Shown piece by piece: positions 34,281 through 42,145 of a DNA stretch of 64,000 bases. The stretch is taken from positions 114,173 to 178,172 of the forward strand of contig NZ_JOGR01000008.1 of the NCBI RefSeq assembly GCF_000719515.1, read 5' to 3'. Position 1 is the stretch's first letter. The number at the start of each line of letters is the position of its first letter. The notes below the pieces were generated by a model. The model searched no databases. It was not told the origin of the DNA and saw nothing but the letters and a program-made list of their open reading frames with translations. The stretch comes from Glycomyces sp. NRRL B-16210. Its GTDB lineage: Bacteria > Actinomycetota > Actinomycetes > Mycobacteriales > Micromonosporaceae. A program made the position numbers and the translations under genes.

Positions 34281-35599
34281 GCAGCCCAGTGAACAACGTC
34301 GTCCCAGGTCTCGCACCGGAAGTGCCGCTGACCTTGCCCGAGCCCGTCGAGCGGACCCTCCCCAACGGCCTGCGCGTCCTGCTCACGCGGCGCCCCGGAG
34401 TCCCGCTCGCCGAGGTGCGCCTGTCGATCCCGGCCGCGCACGCCGACCTCGCCGTCGCCGACGTCCTCTCCGCGGCCCTGTTCTCCGGCACCGAGACCGC
34501 TTCCATGACCGAGATCGCCCAGCGCCTCCAAGGCGTCGGCGGCGCCCTCGGCGCCGGAGCCGACCCCGACCGGATCGCCGTGTCCGGCAACAGCCTCGCC
34601 ACCGGCCTGCCCGAACTCCTCGAAGTCCTCGGCGACCTCCTCAAGGCCGCCGACTACCCCGACGGGCCGCTCGAGGTCGAACGCTCCCGCATCATCGACA
34701 GCCTCTCGGTCGCCGAGCAGCAGCCCGACTTCCAGGTCGGCCGCGCCCTCGACGCCCGCCTGTGGGGCGACCACCCGTACGGCAACCAGCAGCCCGCCGC
34801 CGCCGAAGTCGCCGCCGTCGACCGCGAGGCCGTCCTCGCCCTCCACGCCGCCCGCCTCCACCCGACCGGGGCCCGCCTCATCATCGTCGGCGACATCGAC
34901 CCCGACGCGACCGCCGCGGCCGTCGAGAAGGCCCTCGGCGACTGGAACGGCGCGGGCGAACCGCGCCGCATGGCGCCCCTGCCCGACCTCGCACCCGGCC
35001 CGCTCGTCCTGGTCGACCGGCCCGGCTCGGTCCAGTCGGCGATCCGCGTCGCCTACCCGGCCGTCGCGCGCACCCACGCCGACAACGCCGCCCAGCACCT
35101 GGCGAACCTCGTCTTCGGCGGCTACTTCTCCTCGCGCCTGGTCATGAACCTGCGCGAGACCAAGGGCTACGGCTACTCGCCGCGCTCGCGCGTCGACCAC
35201 GCCCCCGCCGGCTCCTTCCAGCTCGCCGCCGTCGACGTCGCCACCGAGGTCACCGGTCCGGCCCTCGCCGAGGTCCACGCCGAACTGCGCGGCATGGCGG
35301 AGCGCCCGCCCGCCGCCGACGAACTCGACCTCGCCCGCCGCTACGCGCTCGGCTCGGTCAAGCTCGCCACCGCCACGCAGGCCGGCATCGCCAACTACAT
35401 CTCGGTGCTCGCCGCAGCGGGCCTCCCGCTGTCATGGCTCGCCGAGCACTCCGAGCGGATCCGCGAGGTCACCCCCGCCGACGTCCAGCGGGTCGCGGCC
35501 GAACGGCTCGACCCCGACCGGGCCGTAGCCGTCGTCCTCGGCGACGGCGACCAGATCCGCGAACCGCTCGCCGAGTTCGGCGAGATCGCCGCGCCATGA
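34277..35599 (+). CDS. M16-family peptidase, non-catalytic partner subunit
   Basis: The 440-residue protein has the M16 fold (NGLRVLLTRRPGVPLAEVRLSIPA, VFGGYFSSRLVMNLRETKGYGYSPRS) but no HxxEH zinc motif; its Arg/Tyr region (RETKGYGYS) would complete the partner's active site. It starts with a GTG overlapping the upstream stop and is followed by the NUDIX gene with an overlap. Confidence 0.88.
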   Translation: MSSPVNNVVPGLAPEVPLTLPEPVERTLPNGLRVLLTRRPGVPLAEVRLSIPAAHADLAVADVLSAALFSGTETASMTEIAQRLQGVGGALGAGADPDRIAVSGNSLATGLPELLEVLGDLLKAADYPDGPLEVERSRIIDSLSVAEQQPDFQVGRALDARLWGDHPYGNQQPAAAEVAAVDREAVLALHAARLHPTGARLIIVGDIDPDATAAAVEKALGDWNGAGEPRRMAPLPDLAPGPLVLVDRPGSVQSAIRVAYPAVARTHADNAAQHLANLVFGGYFSSRLVMNLRETKGYGYSPRSRVDHAPAGSFQLAAVDVATEVTGPALAEVHAELRGMAERPPAADELDLARRYALGSVKLATATQAGIANYISVLAAAGLPLSWLAEHSERIREVTPADVQRVAAERLDPDRAVAVVLGDGDQIREPLAEFGEIAAP

Positions 35600-36507
35600 T
35601 GCACCCGCCGCTCGCGGTCGACGTCCTCGACCGCTTCGCCGCGCGCCGCGGCGACGACGAATGGCTCAGCGCCGCATGGGAGCAGGCCCAGATCGTCGTC
35701 TGCGACCCGGTGCGCGAGCGCATCGACGCCGACGAGGACGGCCTCCACTTCTACCGGGCCGACACCGCCCCCGAAGGCGAGCGCGTCTTCCTCGGCGGCG
35801 AGGACCCGCCCGTGTTCGCCGTCCTCGCCGACCTGCCCGAGGGCCTGCCCGGCCGCTGGATCAGGCCCGCCTGGGACCCGCGCGACCTCGCGATCGCCGT
35901 CGAGGCCATCGGCATCGGCCACTGGCACGCGACCTACCGGTTCCACCCGACCACCGGTGCGCCGCTCGCGGCCCGCAACGCCGGCTGGGAACTCACCGCC
36001 GAAGGGGCCAGGCCGGTGTTCCCGCGCACTGACCCGGCCGTGATCGTCCTCATCGACGACGGCGCCGACCGCGTCCTCCTCGCCCGGCACCAGCGCTACG
36101 GCGACCAGCCGAAACCCGCCGTCGCGCAGAATACGATCGCGCCCGGCCGCAACTCCACCCGGCAGGGCCGCTACGCGTGCGTCGCCGGCTTCGTCGAACC
36201 CGGCGAATCGGCCGAGGCCGCCGTGCACCGCGAGGTCGGCGAGGAGATCGGCATCAAGCTCGACCGGCTCGCCTACGTCTCCAGCCAGCCCTGGCCCTAC
36301 CCGCGCTCGCTCATGCTCGCCTACCGCGCGACCGCCGACGCCGCGCAGCCGCTCGTGCTTCAGGCCGAGGAGATCGCCGACGCCCGCTGGTTCACCCGCG
36401 ACGAAGTGCGCGAGATGTGGGCGGAGACCAGTGACGCCACCGCGAGCGCGGTGCGGATCTCGGTGGCGCGCTTCCTCATCGAGCGCTGGCTCGACGGGGA
36501 GGACTGA
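35596..36507 (+). CDS. nudC: NudC-like NUDIX pyrophosphatase lacking the zinc ribbon cysteines
   Basis: The 303-residue protein has the NudC signature SQPWPYPRSLM after a Nudix box (GFVEPGESAEAAVHREVGEE, then IGI). NudC enzymes hydrolyse NADH or remove NAD caps. The usual central zinc ribbon with two Cys pairs is missing: the region HWHATYRFHPTTGAPLAARN has no Cys. It overlaps the M16 stop; ATG 35596 or 35599 are both possible. It ends one base before the convergent EamA stop. Confidence 0.82.
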   Translation: MMHPPLAVDVLDRFAARRGDDEWLSAAWEQAQIVVCDPVRERIDADEDGLHFYRADTAPEGERVFLGGEDPPVFAVLADLPEGLPGRWIRPAWDPRDLAIAVEAIGIGHWHATYRFHPTTGAPLAARNAGWELTAEGARPVFPRTDPAVIVLIDDGADRVLLARHQRYGDQPKPAVAQNTIAPGRNSTRQGRYACVAGFVEPGESAEAAVHREVGEEIGIKLDRLAYVSSQPWPYPRSLMLAYRATADAAQPLVLQAEEIADARWFTRDEVREMWAETSDATASAVRISVARFLIERWLDGED

Positions 36508-37470
36508 TCAGACCTTCGTGACCGCGGCCTCCTCGGCCGCCTCCTCGGTGTCCTCGCCGGTCTTGTCCGCGACCGCGCGCTGCGCGGTGAAGACCCCGGC
36601 GATGACGACGAGCCCGCCGATGATCTGCGGCGGCGTCAGCGCCTCGCCGAGCAGCGCCCAGGCCGCGAGGGAGGCCACGACGACCTCGGTGTAGCCGATG
36701 CCGCCGGCCACCGGCGCGGTGATGAACCGCAGCCCGCTGAGGCCGAGTCCGTAGGCGAGCGCGGTGCAGCCGATGAGCGCGACGACGCTCGCGAGGGCCG
36801 TCGTCTCGACCCCGCCGAGGGTCACCGACGCGGACAGGAGGCGCCAGTCCATGAACCAGGGCGCCGCGAGCGGCAGGAGGCTGATCGCGCCGGTGGTGAA
36901 GCCGACGGCGAGCAGCACCCGCACGTCCACCTTCGCGGTGAGCCGCTCGCCGGAGAGGAAGTAGGTGGCCTGGCAGGCCGCGGCGGCCGAGCCGGCGACC
37001 AGGCCGATCGCGTCGAGTCGCAGGCCCATCCAGACCTCGACGACGATGCACAGGCCGACGATGCTGAGGAGCACGCCGATGACCGCCGAGCGCGGCAGGA
37101 CCGTGCGGCGCACGAACCGGACCCAGGCGACGACCACGATGGGGCCCATGAACTCCAGCAGGAGCGCGATGCCGACCGGCAGCCGCTCGACGGCGATGAA
37201 GTAGAAGGCCTGGACGGCCGAGACGGCGGTGAGGCCGAACAGCACCATCGCGCCCCACGGCAGGCGCCGGCCCTCGCGCAGGACCCGGACGAGCGGCACG
37301 GCCGCCGCGATGATGGCGAGGACCCCGACCCCGCAGATGCGCAGCCAGGTGACCTGGAGCGGTGAGAGACCGGCCTGGATCACGACCTTGCCGAAGGGGC
37401 CGCAGACGCCGAAGAACACGGAGGCGGCGAGGACGAGGGTGACGCCGAGGGCGGCGCGCGGTGACGACAT
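36508..37470 (-). CDS. EamA/RhaT-family transporter
   Basis: The 320-residue protein has ten hydrophobic segments in two EamA repeats, including FFGVCGPFGKVVIQ and AVERLPVGIALLLEFMGP. This is the drug/metabolite transporter superfamily; exported compound unknown. The tail is acidic (TGEDTEEAAEEAA). It is convergent with nudC with no gap. Confidence 0.85.
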   Translation of the reverse strand: MSSPRAALGVTLVLAASVFFGVCGPFGKVVIQAGLSPLQVTWLRICGVGVLAIIAAAVPLVRVLREGRRLPWGAMVLFGLTAVSAVQAFYFIAVERLPVGIALLLEFMGPIVVVAWVRFVRRTVLPRSAVIGVLLSIVGLCIVVEVWMGLRLDAIGLVAGSAAAACQATYFLSGERLTAKVDVRVLLAVGFTTGAISLLPLAAPWFMDWRLLSASVTLGGVETTALASVVALIGCTALAYGLGLSGLRFITAPVAGGIGYTEVVVASLAAWALLGEALTPPQIIGGLVVIAGVFTAQRAVADKTGEDTEEAAEEAAVTKV

Positions 37471-37673
37471 GAGGGCTCCACAAGTCGATCGGCGGTGGGC
37501 GCGCCGACATGCGAAACGGCCCGGGACCAGGGGGTCCAGGCCGAGGCCGACGCGCGGGATCGATCGAGGGGTGCGGCGAACCGTACCTTGTTTCGAAGAC
37601 GGAGGCCATATGCCTTGATGGCTCGCGAGCTTCGCCGAGCGGGGCGCGTTCACGGCCCGCGAACGTCGCCATG

Positions 37674-37705
37674 AAAAAAGGCCCGGGACGGATCCATCCC
37701 GGGCC
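37674..37705 (-). terminator. Intrinsic terminator, minus strand
   Basis: GGCCCGGGA (37680-37688) and TCCCGGGCC (37697-37705) form a 9-bp stem followed on the minus strand by six T. It likely ends the mycoredoxin transcript. Confidence 0.75.
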
Positions 37706-37710
37706 TGAAT

Positions 37711-37741
37711 GCTTAGCGACCACCCCTCGAAGTCGCTAAGC
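37711..37741. terminator. Second hairpin between EamA and mycoredoxin genes
   Basis: GCTTAGCGAC and GTCGCTAAGC form a perfect 10-bp stem with an 11-base loop, 6 bases from the first terminator; the stretch 37471-37820 otherwise holds no gene I can see. Confidence 0.45.
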
Positions 37742-37820
37742 AAGCTTGACGAGTCAACTATAGGGCATCGTACCGGCTTCGTGTCCTAAACGTGACCATA
37801 GTCTCGGTATATGGCACAGG

Positions 37821-38054
37821 TCAAGCGGCGAGTTTCGCTTTCACCTGCGCGAGAGAGGGATTGGTGAGGGCCGAACCGTCCGGGAACTTGACCGTGGGCA
37901 CGGTCTGGTTGCCGCCGTTGACCCCCATGACCCACTCGGCCGAGGCGGGGTCGTCCTCGATGTTGACCTCTTCGTAGAGGACCCCTTCGCGGTCGAACGC
38001 CATCTTGAGGCGCTTGCAGTAGCCGCACCAGGTGGTGCTGTACATGGTGATCAT
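37821..38054 (-). CDS. mrx1: Mycoredoxin (glutaredoxin-family)
   Basis: The 77-residue protein has the redox motif TTWCGYC (Cys10, Cys13), cis-Pro in QTVPTVKF and the closing GG-like DGSALTNPS segment. Mycoredoxins reduce mycothiol-mixed disulfides in actinobacteria. AAGGAGG lies 5 bases before the ATG. It is divergent from uvrD2 across 287 bases. Confidence 0.9.
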   Translation of the reverse strand: MITMYSTTWCGYCKRLKMAFDREGVLYEEVNIEDDPASAEWVMGVNGGNQTVPTVKFPDGSALTNPSLAQVKAKLAA

Positions 38055-38341
38055 CGATCCTCCTTCGTCATCGACAGTAACGCGGTACCGCCCGGGGGCA
38101 TTCCGCCGTGAACGCGTCGGATGCTCCCGTTCGCTCCCGCGATCGGGTGAACGGCGGCGCCGGGGGCCGGTTCTTGTCGTACCCGCGCGGGAAGCTGGCC
38201 CTACCTTTCCCCAGGGAGGGTGGGGGATAGGGATGGTCGACCCCCGCCGCTCACCGCACCATCCGTGCCGGCGCCCGCAGCCCTCGCCTTCAGGTGAAGC
38301 TGCCGCGAGTTCTTGTCGGGGGCCTCTGCGACACTGGTCGG

Positions 38342-40489
38342 ATGACCGCACGCGATCGGGCCATCGAACAGCTCCTCTCGGGACTCGACCCTGAACAGCG
38401 CGAGGCGGTGACCGCCGACCCCGGACCGGTGTGCGTCCTCGCCGGCGCCGGCACCGGCAAGACCCGGGCCGTCACCCACCGCATCGCCTGGCGGGTCCTG
38501 CGCGGCGACATGCGCGGCCAGCACGTCACCGCCGTCACCTTCACCGCCCGCGCCGCCGGCGAGATGCGCGACCGCCTCCGCGGCCTCGGCGTCGCCGGCG
38601 TCAACGCCCGCACCTTCCACTCCGCCGCCCTGCGCCAACTGCGCTACTTCGGCGCCCGCCGCTACGGCGGCCAGATCCCCGAACTCATCGACTCCGCCCT
38701 CAAGTTCACCGCCATCGCCGCGGCCCGCGCCGGACTCCAGACCTCCCGCGCCAAGAACTTCGACCTCACCACCGAGATGGAATGGGCCGCCTCCTCCCTC
38801 ATCGGCCCCGACGACTACGTCAGCGCCATCGCCGCGCTCGGGCGCGACGCACCCGCCCCCGCCGAGGACGTCGCCAAGGTCTACGCCGCCTACATCGAGG
38901 CCAAACGCCGCGCCGGCGTCATGGACTTCGCCGACGTGCTGGCCCACACCGCCGACATGATCACCGACGACGACGCCATCGCCGACCAGATCCGCAGCCA
39001 GTACCGCTTCTTCGTCGTCGACGAGTTCCAGGACGTCACCCCGCTCCAGCAGCGCCTCCTCGACGCTTGGCTCGGCGACCGCGACGACATCACCGTCGTC
39101 GGCGACGCCAGCCAGACCATCTACTCCTTCACCGGCGCCACCTCCAAGCACCTCCTCGACTTCACCCGCCGCCACAAGTCCGCCGCCCTGGTCCGCCTCG
39201 TCCGCGACTACCGCTCCACCCCGCAGGTCGTCGGCCTCGCCAACCAGATCATCGGCGAGTCCAAGGGCCGCGAGGCCAAGATGCGCCTCGAACTCATCGG
39301 CCAGCGCCCCGACGGCCCCGCCGTCACCGCCGAGGTCTTCGCCCACGAGGCCGAAGAGGCCGACATGATCGCCCGGCGCTGCTCCCAGCTCATCGCCGAC
39401 GGCACCAGCGCCTCCGAGATCGCCGTCCTGTACCGCACCAACGCCCAGTCGCAGGCCTACGAAGAGGCGCTGTCCTCCTACGGGGTGCCCACGGTGGTCA
39501 CCGGCGCGGCCCGGTTCTTCGAACGCCCCGAAGTCCGCCAGGCCGTGGTCGCCCTCCGCTCGGCCGCCAAGACCGACATCGGGCAGATGCCCCTGGCCGA
39601 GGCCGTGCCGACCGCGCTCGAAGCGGTCGGCTGGCGCCCCGACGCCGCACCGGCCGGCGGGGCGCAGCGCGAGGCCTACGAGGCGGTCACGGCGCTGGCG
39701 AACCTCGCCGAGCAGTTCCTGGAGCACCACCGGGCGAACCTCGACGACGACGGCCCCGAGCCCGACCTCGACGCGTTCTGCGCCGAGCTGTCGCGCCGGG
39801 CCTCCGAGCAGCACGCCCCGGCCGTCGAAGGCGTGACCCTGGCGAGCCTGCACGCGGCCAAGGGCCTCGAATGGGACGTGGTGTTCCTGGTCGGCCTCGC
39901 CGACGGGACCCTGCCGACCACCTTCGCCCGCACCGAGGCCGCGCTCGAAGAGGAGCGGCGCCTGCTCTACGTCGGCATCACGCGCGCTCGCGAGCGCCTC
40001 CAGCTCTCCTTCGGCCTCGCCCGCAACTCCGGCGGGCGCGAGCGGCGCCTGTGCCGGTTCCTCGCGCCGCTGGGGCTCGGCGGCTTCCCGAAGATGCCCG
40101 AGCCGGGCGCCGCCGCCTCGAAGCAGCGCGCCCCCAAGCGCGCCAAAGTCCTCGACTGCTCCGGCTGCGGCAAGCCGCTGACGGACGCGCGGGACCGCAA
40201 GCTGGGGCATTGCGCCGACTGTCCCGCCACGATGGATGAAGGACTGTTCGAGCGGTTGCGCGAATGGCGCGTCAGCGTTGCCAAGCAGGGCGGCAAGCCC
40301 GCCTTCACCGTCTTCACGGATGTGACCTTGATCGCCATCGCGGAGCGCTGTCCGGGATCCGACACGGAGCTCGCCTCGCTCCACGGCATCGGGAAATCCA
40401 AACTCGACAAGTACGGTCCGGCCGTGTTGCACCTGGTCAACGGCGGGGAAGTGGAAGCGGCGATCGTGATGTGCACGGAGGACTCCTGA
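38342..40489 (+). CDS. uvrD2: UvrD2-type ATP-dependent DNA helicase with HRDC domain
   Basis: The 715-residue SF1A helicase has Walker A AGAGTGKT (about residues 34-41), Walker B FFVVDEFQDVTP, motif III GDASQTIYSFTGA and motif VI LLYVGITRARERL. A four-Cys cluster (CSGCGK ... CADC, about residues 600-630) precedes a C-terminal HRDC domain; this layout is diagnostic of actinobacterial UvrD2. The next gene downstream is whiB7, the same order as in mycobacteria. Confidence 0.93.
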   Translation: MTARDRAIEQLLSGLDPEQREAVTADPGPVCVLAGAGTGKTRAVTHRIAWRVLRGDMRGQHVTAVTFTARAAGEMRDRLRGLGVAGVNARTFHSAALRQLRYFGARRYGGQIPELIDSALKFTAIAAARAGLQTSRAKNFDLTTEMEWAASSLIGPDDYVSAIAALGRDAPAPAEDVAKVYAAYIEAKRRAGVMDFADVLAHTADMITDDDAIADQIRSQYRFFVVDEFQDVTPLQQRLLDAWLGDRDDITVVGDASQTIYSFTGATSKHLLDFTRRHKSAALVRLVRDYRSTPQVVGLANQIIGESKGREAKMRLELIGQRPDGPAVTAEVFAHEAEEADMIARRCSQLIADGTSASEIAVLYRTNAQSQAYEEALSSYGVPTVVTGAARFFERPEVRQAVVALRSAAKTDIGQMPLAEAVPTALEAVGWRPDAAPAGGAQREAYEAVTALANLAEQFLEHHRANLDDDGPEPDLDAFCAELSRRASEQHAPAVEGVTLASLHAAKGLEWDVVFLVGLADGTLPTTFARTEAALEEERRLLYVGITRARERLQLSFGLARNSGGRERRLCRFLAPLGLGGFPKMPEPGAAASKQRAPKRAKVLDCSGCGKPLTDARDRKLGHCADCPATMDEGLFERLREWRVSVAKQGGKPAFTVFTDVTLIAIAERCPGSDTELASLHGIGKSKLDKYGPAVLHLVNGGEVEAAIVMCTEDS

Positions 40490-40529
40490 CGGTGCGAGGG
40501 ACCGGCAAAAACTTTCTGGAGAACTCGCC

Positions 40530-40569
40530 AAAAAAGACGTTGCGCTCGCGCGTGTGACGGGCGTAGCGT
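40530..40569 (+). promoter_or_regulatory. Probable WhiB7-autoregulated promoter
   Basis: Six A (40530-40535) stand a few bases upstream of a -35 TTGCGC (40540-40545); an 18-base spacer leads to -10 TAGCGT (40564-40569). An AT-rich block just before -35 is the known hallmark of WhiB7-dependent promoters, where the AT hook binds. Confidence 0.65.
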
Positions 40570-40675
40570 AGCTGCTGCCGGGAAGCGGTGTGCGTCTCAC
40601 GACTGCGCGCCTCACGACCTGGCGATGAGGAGATGAAGACCAATGTTGACCACGGAACCCGAAGGGAGGGGACAG

Positions 40676-41098
40676 ATGATGAAGTTGCTCAGCGAAACCC
40701 AGTTCACGACGACGCCTGAGTCGGCGACCGCCGTCTATCGGCACATCGCGCCCGTCTCCGCTTCGCTCCGTGGCACCACTCTGCCCGTTGCCGTCCTGAC
40801 CACGGCTCCGAGCACCGTCAACACGATTGACAACACCGATATGGGCGTCGGAGTCCTTCTCGGTCGTGGCCGTGCTTTCGCAGGCCTCGGTTGGCAGCCG
40901 GTCAACGGCTCCGAGAAGCGCCACGGCGTCACCCGCGGGAAACCGCCTCGAGATCATCGAAAGGGCTTACAGGAGCCCTCTTCGGACCTCTCGAGGCCGC
41001 GAATCCCGCACCAGGGATCGCGGCCTTTTTGTTTGGCTGAAACGCCAGGTCGCGGCCCACCAGTAGACGACAGACGAGACAGATTGCGAAGCAATTGA
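40676..41098 (+). CDS. Leader open frame upstream of whiB7
   Basis: GGGAGGGG lies 5 bases before an ATG at 40676 (Met-Met-Lys-Leu-Leu). The first 85 or so codons have strong G/C third positions; the frame then runs through the attenuator hairpin and stops 68 bases before whiB7. It may encode a leader peptide whose translation controls the hairpin; the true 3' end of the coding part is unclear. An ATG at 40643 is an alternative start. Confidence 0.45.
   Translation: MMKLLSETQFTTTPESATAVYRHIAPVSASLRGTTLPVAVLTTAPSTVNTIDNTDMGVGVLLGRGRAFAGLGWQPVNGSEKRHGVTRGKPPRDHRKGLQEPSSDLSRPRIPHQGSRPFCLAETPGRGPPVDDRRDRLRSN
40995..41033 (+). terminator. Intrinsic terminator in the whiB7 leader (attenuator)
   Basis: GGCCGCGAATCCC (40995-41007) pairs with GGGATCGCGGCC (41014-41025) with one bulged base, followed by TTTTTGTTT. 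It lies about 135 bases upstream of the whiB7 start and downstream of the promoter, the position of the known attenuator that antibiotics relieve. Confidence 0.8.
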
Positions 41099-41166
41099 GT
41101 CCTCAGACAGCACTGATGCGACCGAACGTCGACAAGACCGACGAGATGAGAGAGGAGACCGAGCGC

Positions 41167-41526
41167 ATGACCGACACCCTTATCGGCCCTGAACTGCGCG
41201 ACCAGGCGCGTGCGACCGGCGGCGACCTGGCCTGCCGCGAGTACGACGCGGACCTGTGGTTCTCGGAGCAGCCCACCGAACTGGAGTTCGCCAAGTCCCT
41301 GTGCGGCGACTGCCCGGTGCGACTGGAGTGCCTGACCGGCGCGCTGGAGCGCCACGAGCCCTGGGGCGTGTGGGGCGGCGAGATCTTCGAGAAGGGGAAC
41401 GTCGTGGCCCGCAAGCGGCCTCGCGGCCGGCCCCGGAAGGACGCCGCGCTCATCGAGCAGGCCGCCGAGGCCGAGCTCGCCGAGCGGACGCGGGAACTCG
41501 CGCTCGCGGGGGTGGCGGTGTCATGA
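41167..41526 (+). CDS. whiB7: WhiB7 antibiotic-resistance transcription factor
   Basis: The 119-residue protein has the four iron-sulfur Cys (23, 46, 49, 55), the GVWGGE turn and a C-terminal AT hook KRPRGRPRK (residues 83-91), which together identify WhiB7. It binds sigma A and activates intrinsic drug-resistance genes. I chose ATG 41167 because GAGGAG lies about 9 bases before it; upstream in-frame starts fall in the leader. It overlaps the next gene by ATGA. Confidence 0.93.
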   Translation: MTDTLIGPELRDQARATGGDLACREYDADLWFSEQPTELEFAKSLCGDCPVRLECLTGALERHEPWGVWGGEIFEKGNVVARKRPRGRPRKDAALIEQAAEAELAERTRELALAGVAVS

Positions 41527-41744
41527 CGGTCGACCATCTGAGCAGGCATCTCAAGCGCGATGTCGGCGTGAAGGAACTCGAATTCCTCCTCGACGAGGAG
41601 ATCGAAGCGGCGCGGCCGATGCCGACCACGAACACGGTGTACGGACGCATCGGGCGTCTGCGGATGCGGAGCCTGTGGAAGGACGCCGGTTACGCCCGGC
41701 CGACCCGCCACACGGGCAGCCACCGCCGACGGGGCCGACTTTGA
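41523..41744 (+). CDS. Small basic protein cotranscribed with whiB7
   Basis: The 73-residue protein (MTVDHLSRHLKRDVGV ... GSHRRRGRL) has a helical core resembling a small helix-turn-helix and a basic tail. Its ATG overlaps the whiB7 stop, so the two are coupled. No family is recognised; a role in the WhiB7 response is inferred only from position. Confidence 0.65.
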   Translation: MTVDHLSRHLKRDVGVKELEFLLDEEIEAARPMPTTNTVYGRIGRLRMRSLWKDAGYARPTRHTGSHRRRGRL

Positions 41745-41767
41745 CGACGCACTAACCGCGTTGGCTG

Positions 41768-41804
41768 AAGGGGTTCTTCCCTGAGAGGGGAAGGGCCCCT
41801 TTTG
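41768..41804 (+). terminator. Terminator after the whiB7 operon
   Basis: AAGGGG ... TTCCC and GGGGAA ... CCCCTT pair in two blocks with an internal loop, followed by TTTTGTTGT. Confidence 0.7.
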
Positions 41805-41826
41805 TTGTGCCCGGGAGTGTCCCGGC

Positions 41827-42135
41827 GAGTCCGGGAGCGTCTTCGCAAATCGGGCGCTCGCAGGGTCCCCCGAATCAACGATGCGGCAGCGGACCGACAT
41901 GGGTCGGCGAGCGCGGAGGGCCGTCGGGCGTGTCACGGCGGGTCTTCGCGAAACGGACATTCGCGGGATCCCCGGAATCAAGGGTGCCGCGCGGGTCCGA
42001 CATGGGGTTGCGGGCCGGGGGAGCGGTTCGGCGTGTCATGGCGAGTCTTCGCAAATCGGGCATCCGTTGGGTCCCCCGGAACAAGGGTGCCTCGGGGGTC
42101 CGACAGGGTTCGGCGCTCGCGACGGCGCCTTCGCC
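41827..42135. repeat. Three diverged tandem copies of a 103-bp repeat
   Basis: Units start near 41827, 41930 and 42033; the anchor TCTTCGC recurs at 41840, 41943 and 42046, exactly 103 bases apart each time. Shared blocks in each unit are TCTTCGC(A/G)AA, GGG(T/A)(T)CCCC, AA(T)CAA(G/C)GGTGC and GGTCCGACA. It fills the gap between the whiB7 operon terminator and the aarF stop and shows no coding potential. Function unknown. Confidence 0.75.
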
Positions 42136-42145
42136 GCTAAGGCGG

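Noticed and set aside
38201..40957. Long antisense frame over uvrD2
   Set aside because: Shadow frame; all helicase motifs lie on the plus strand.
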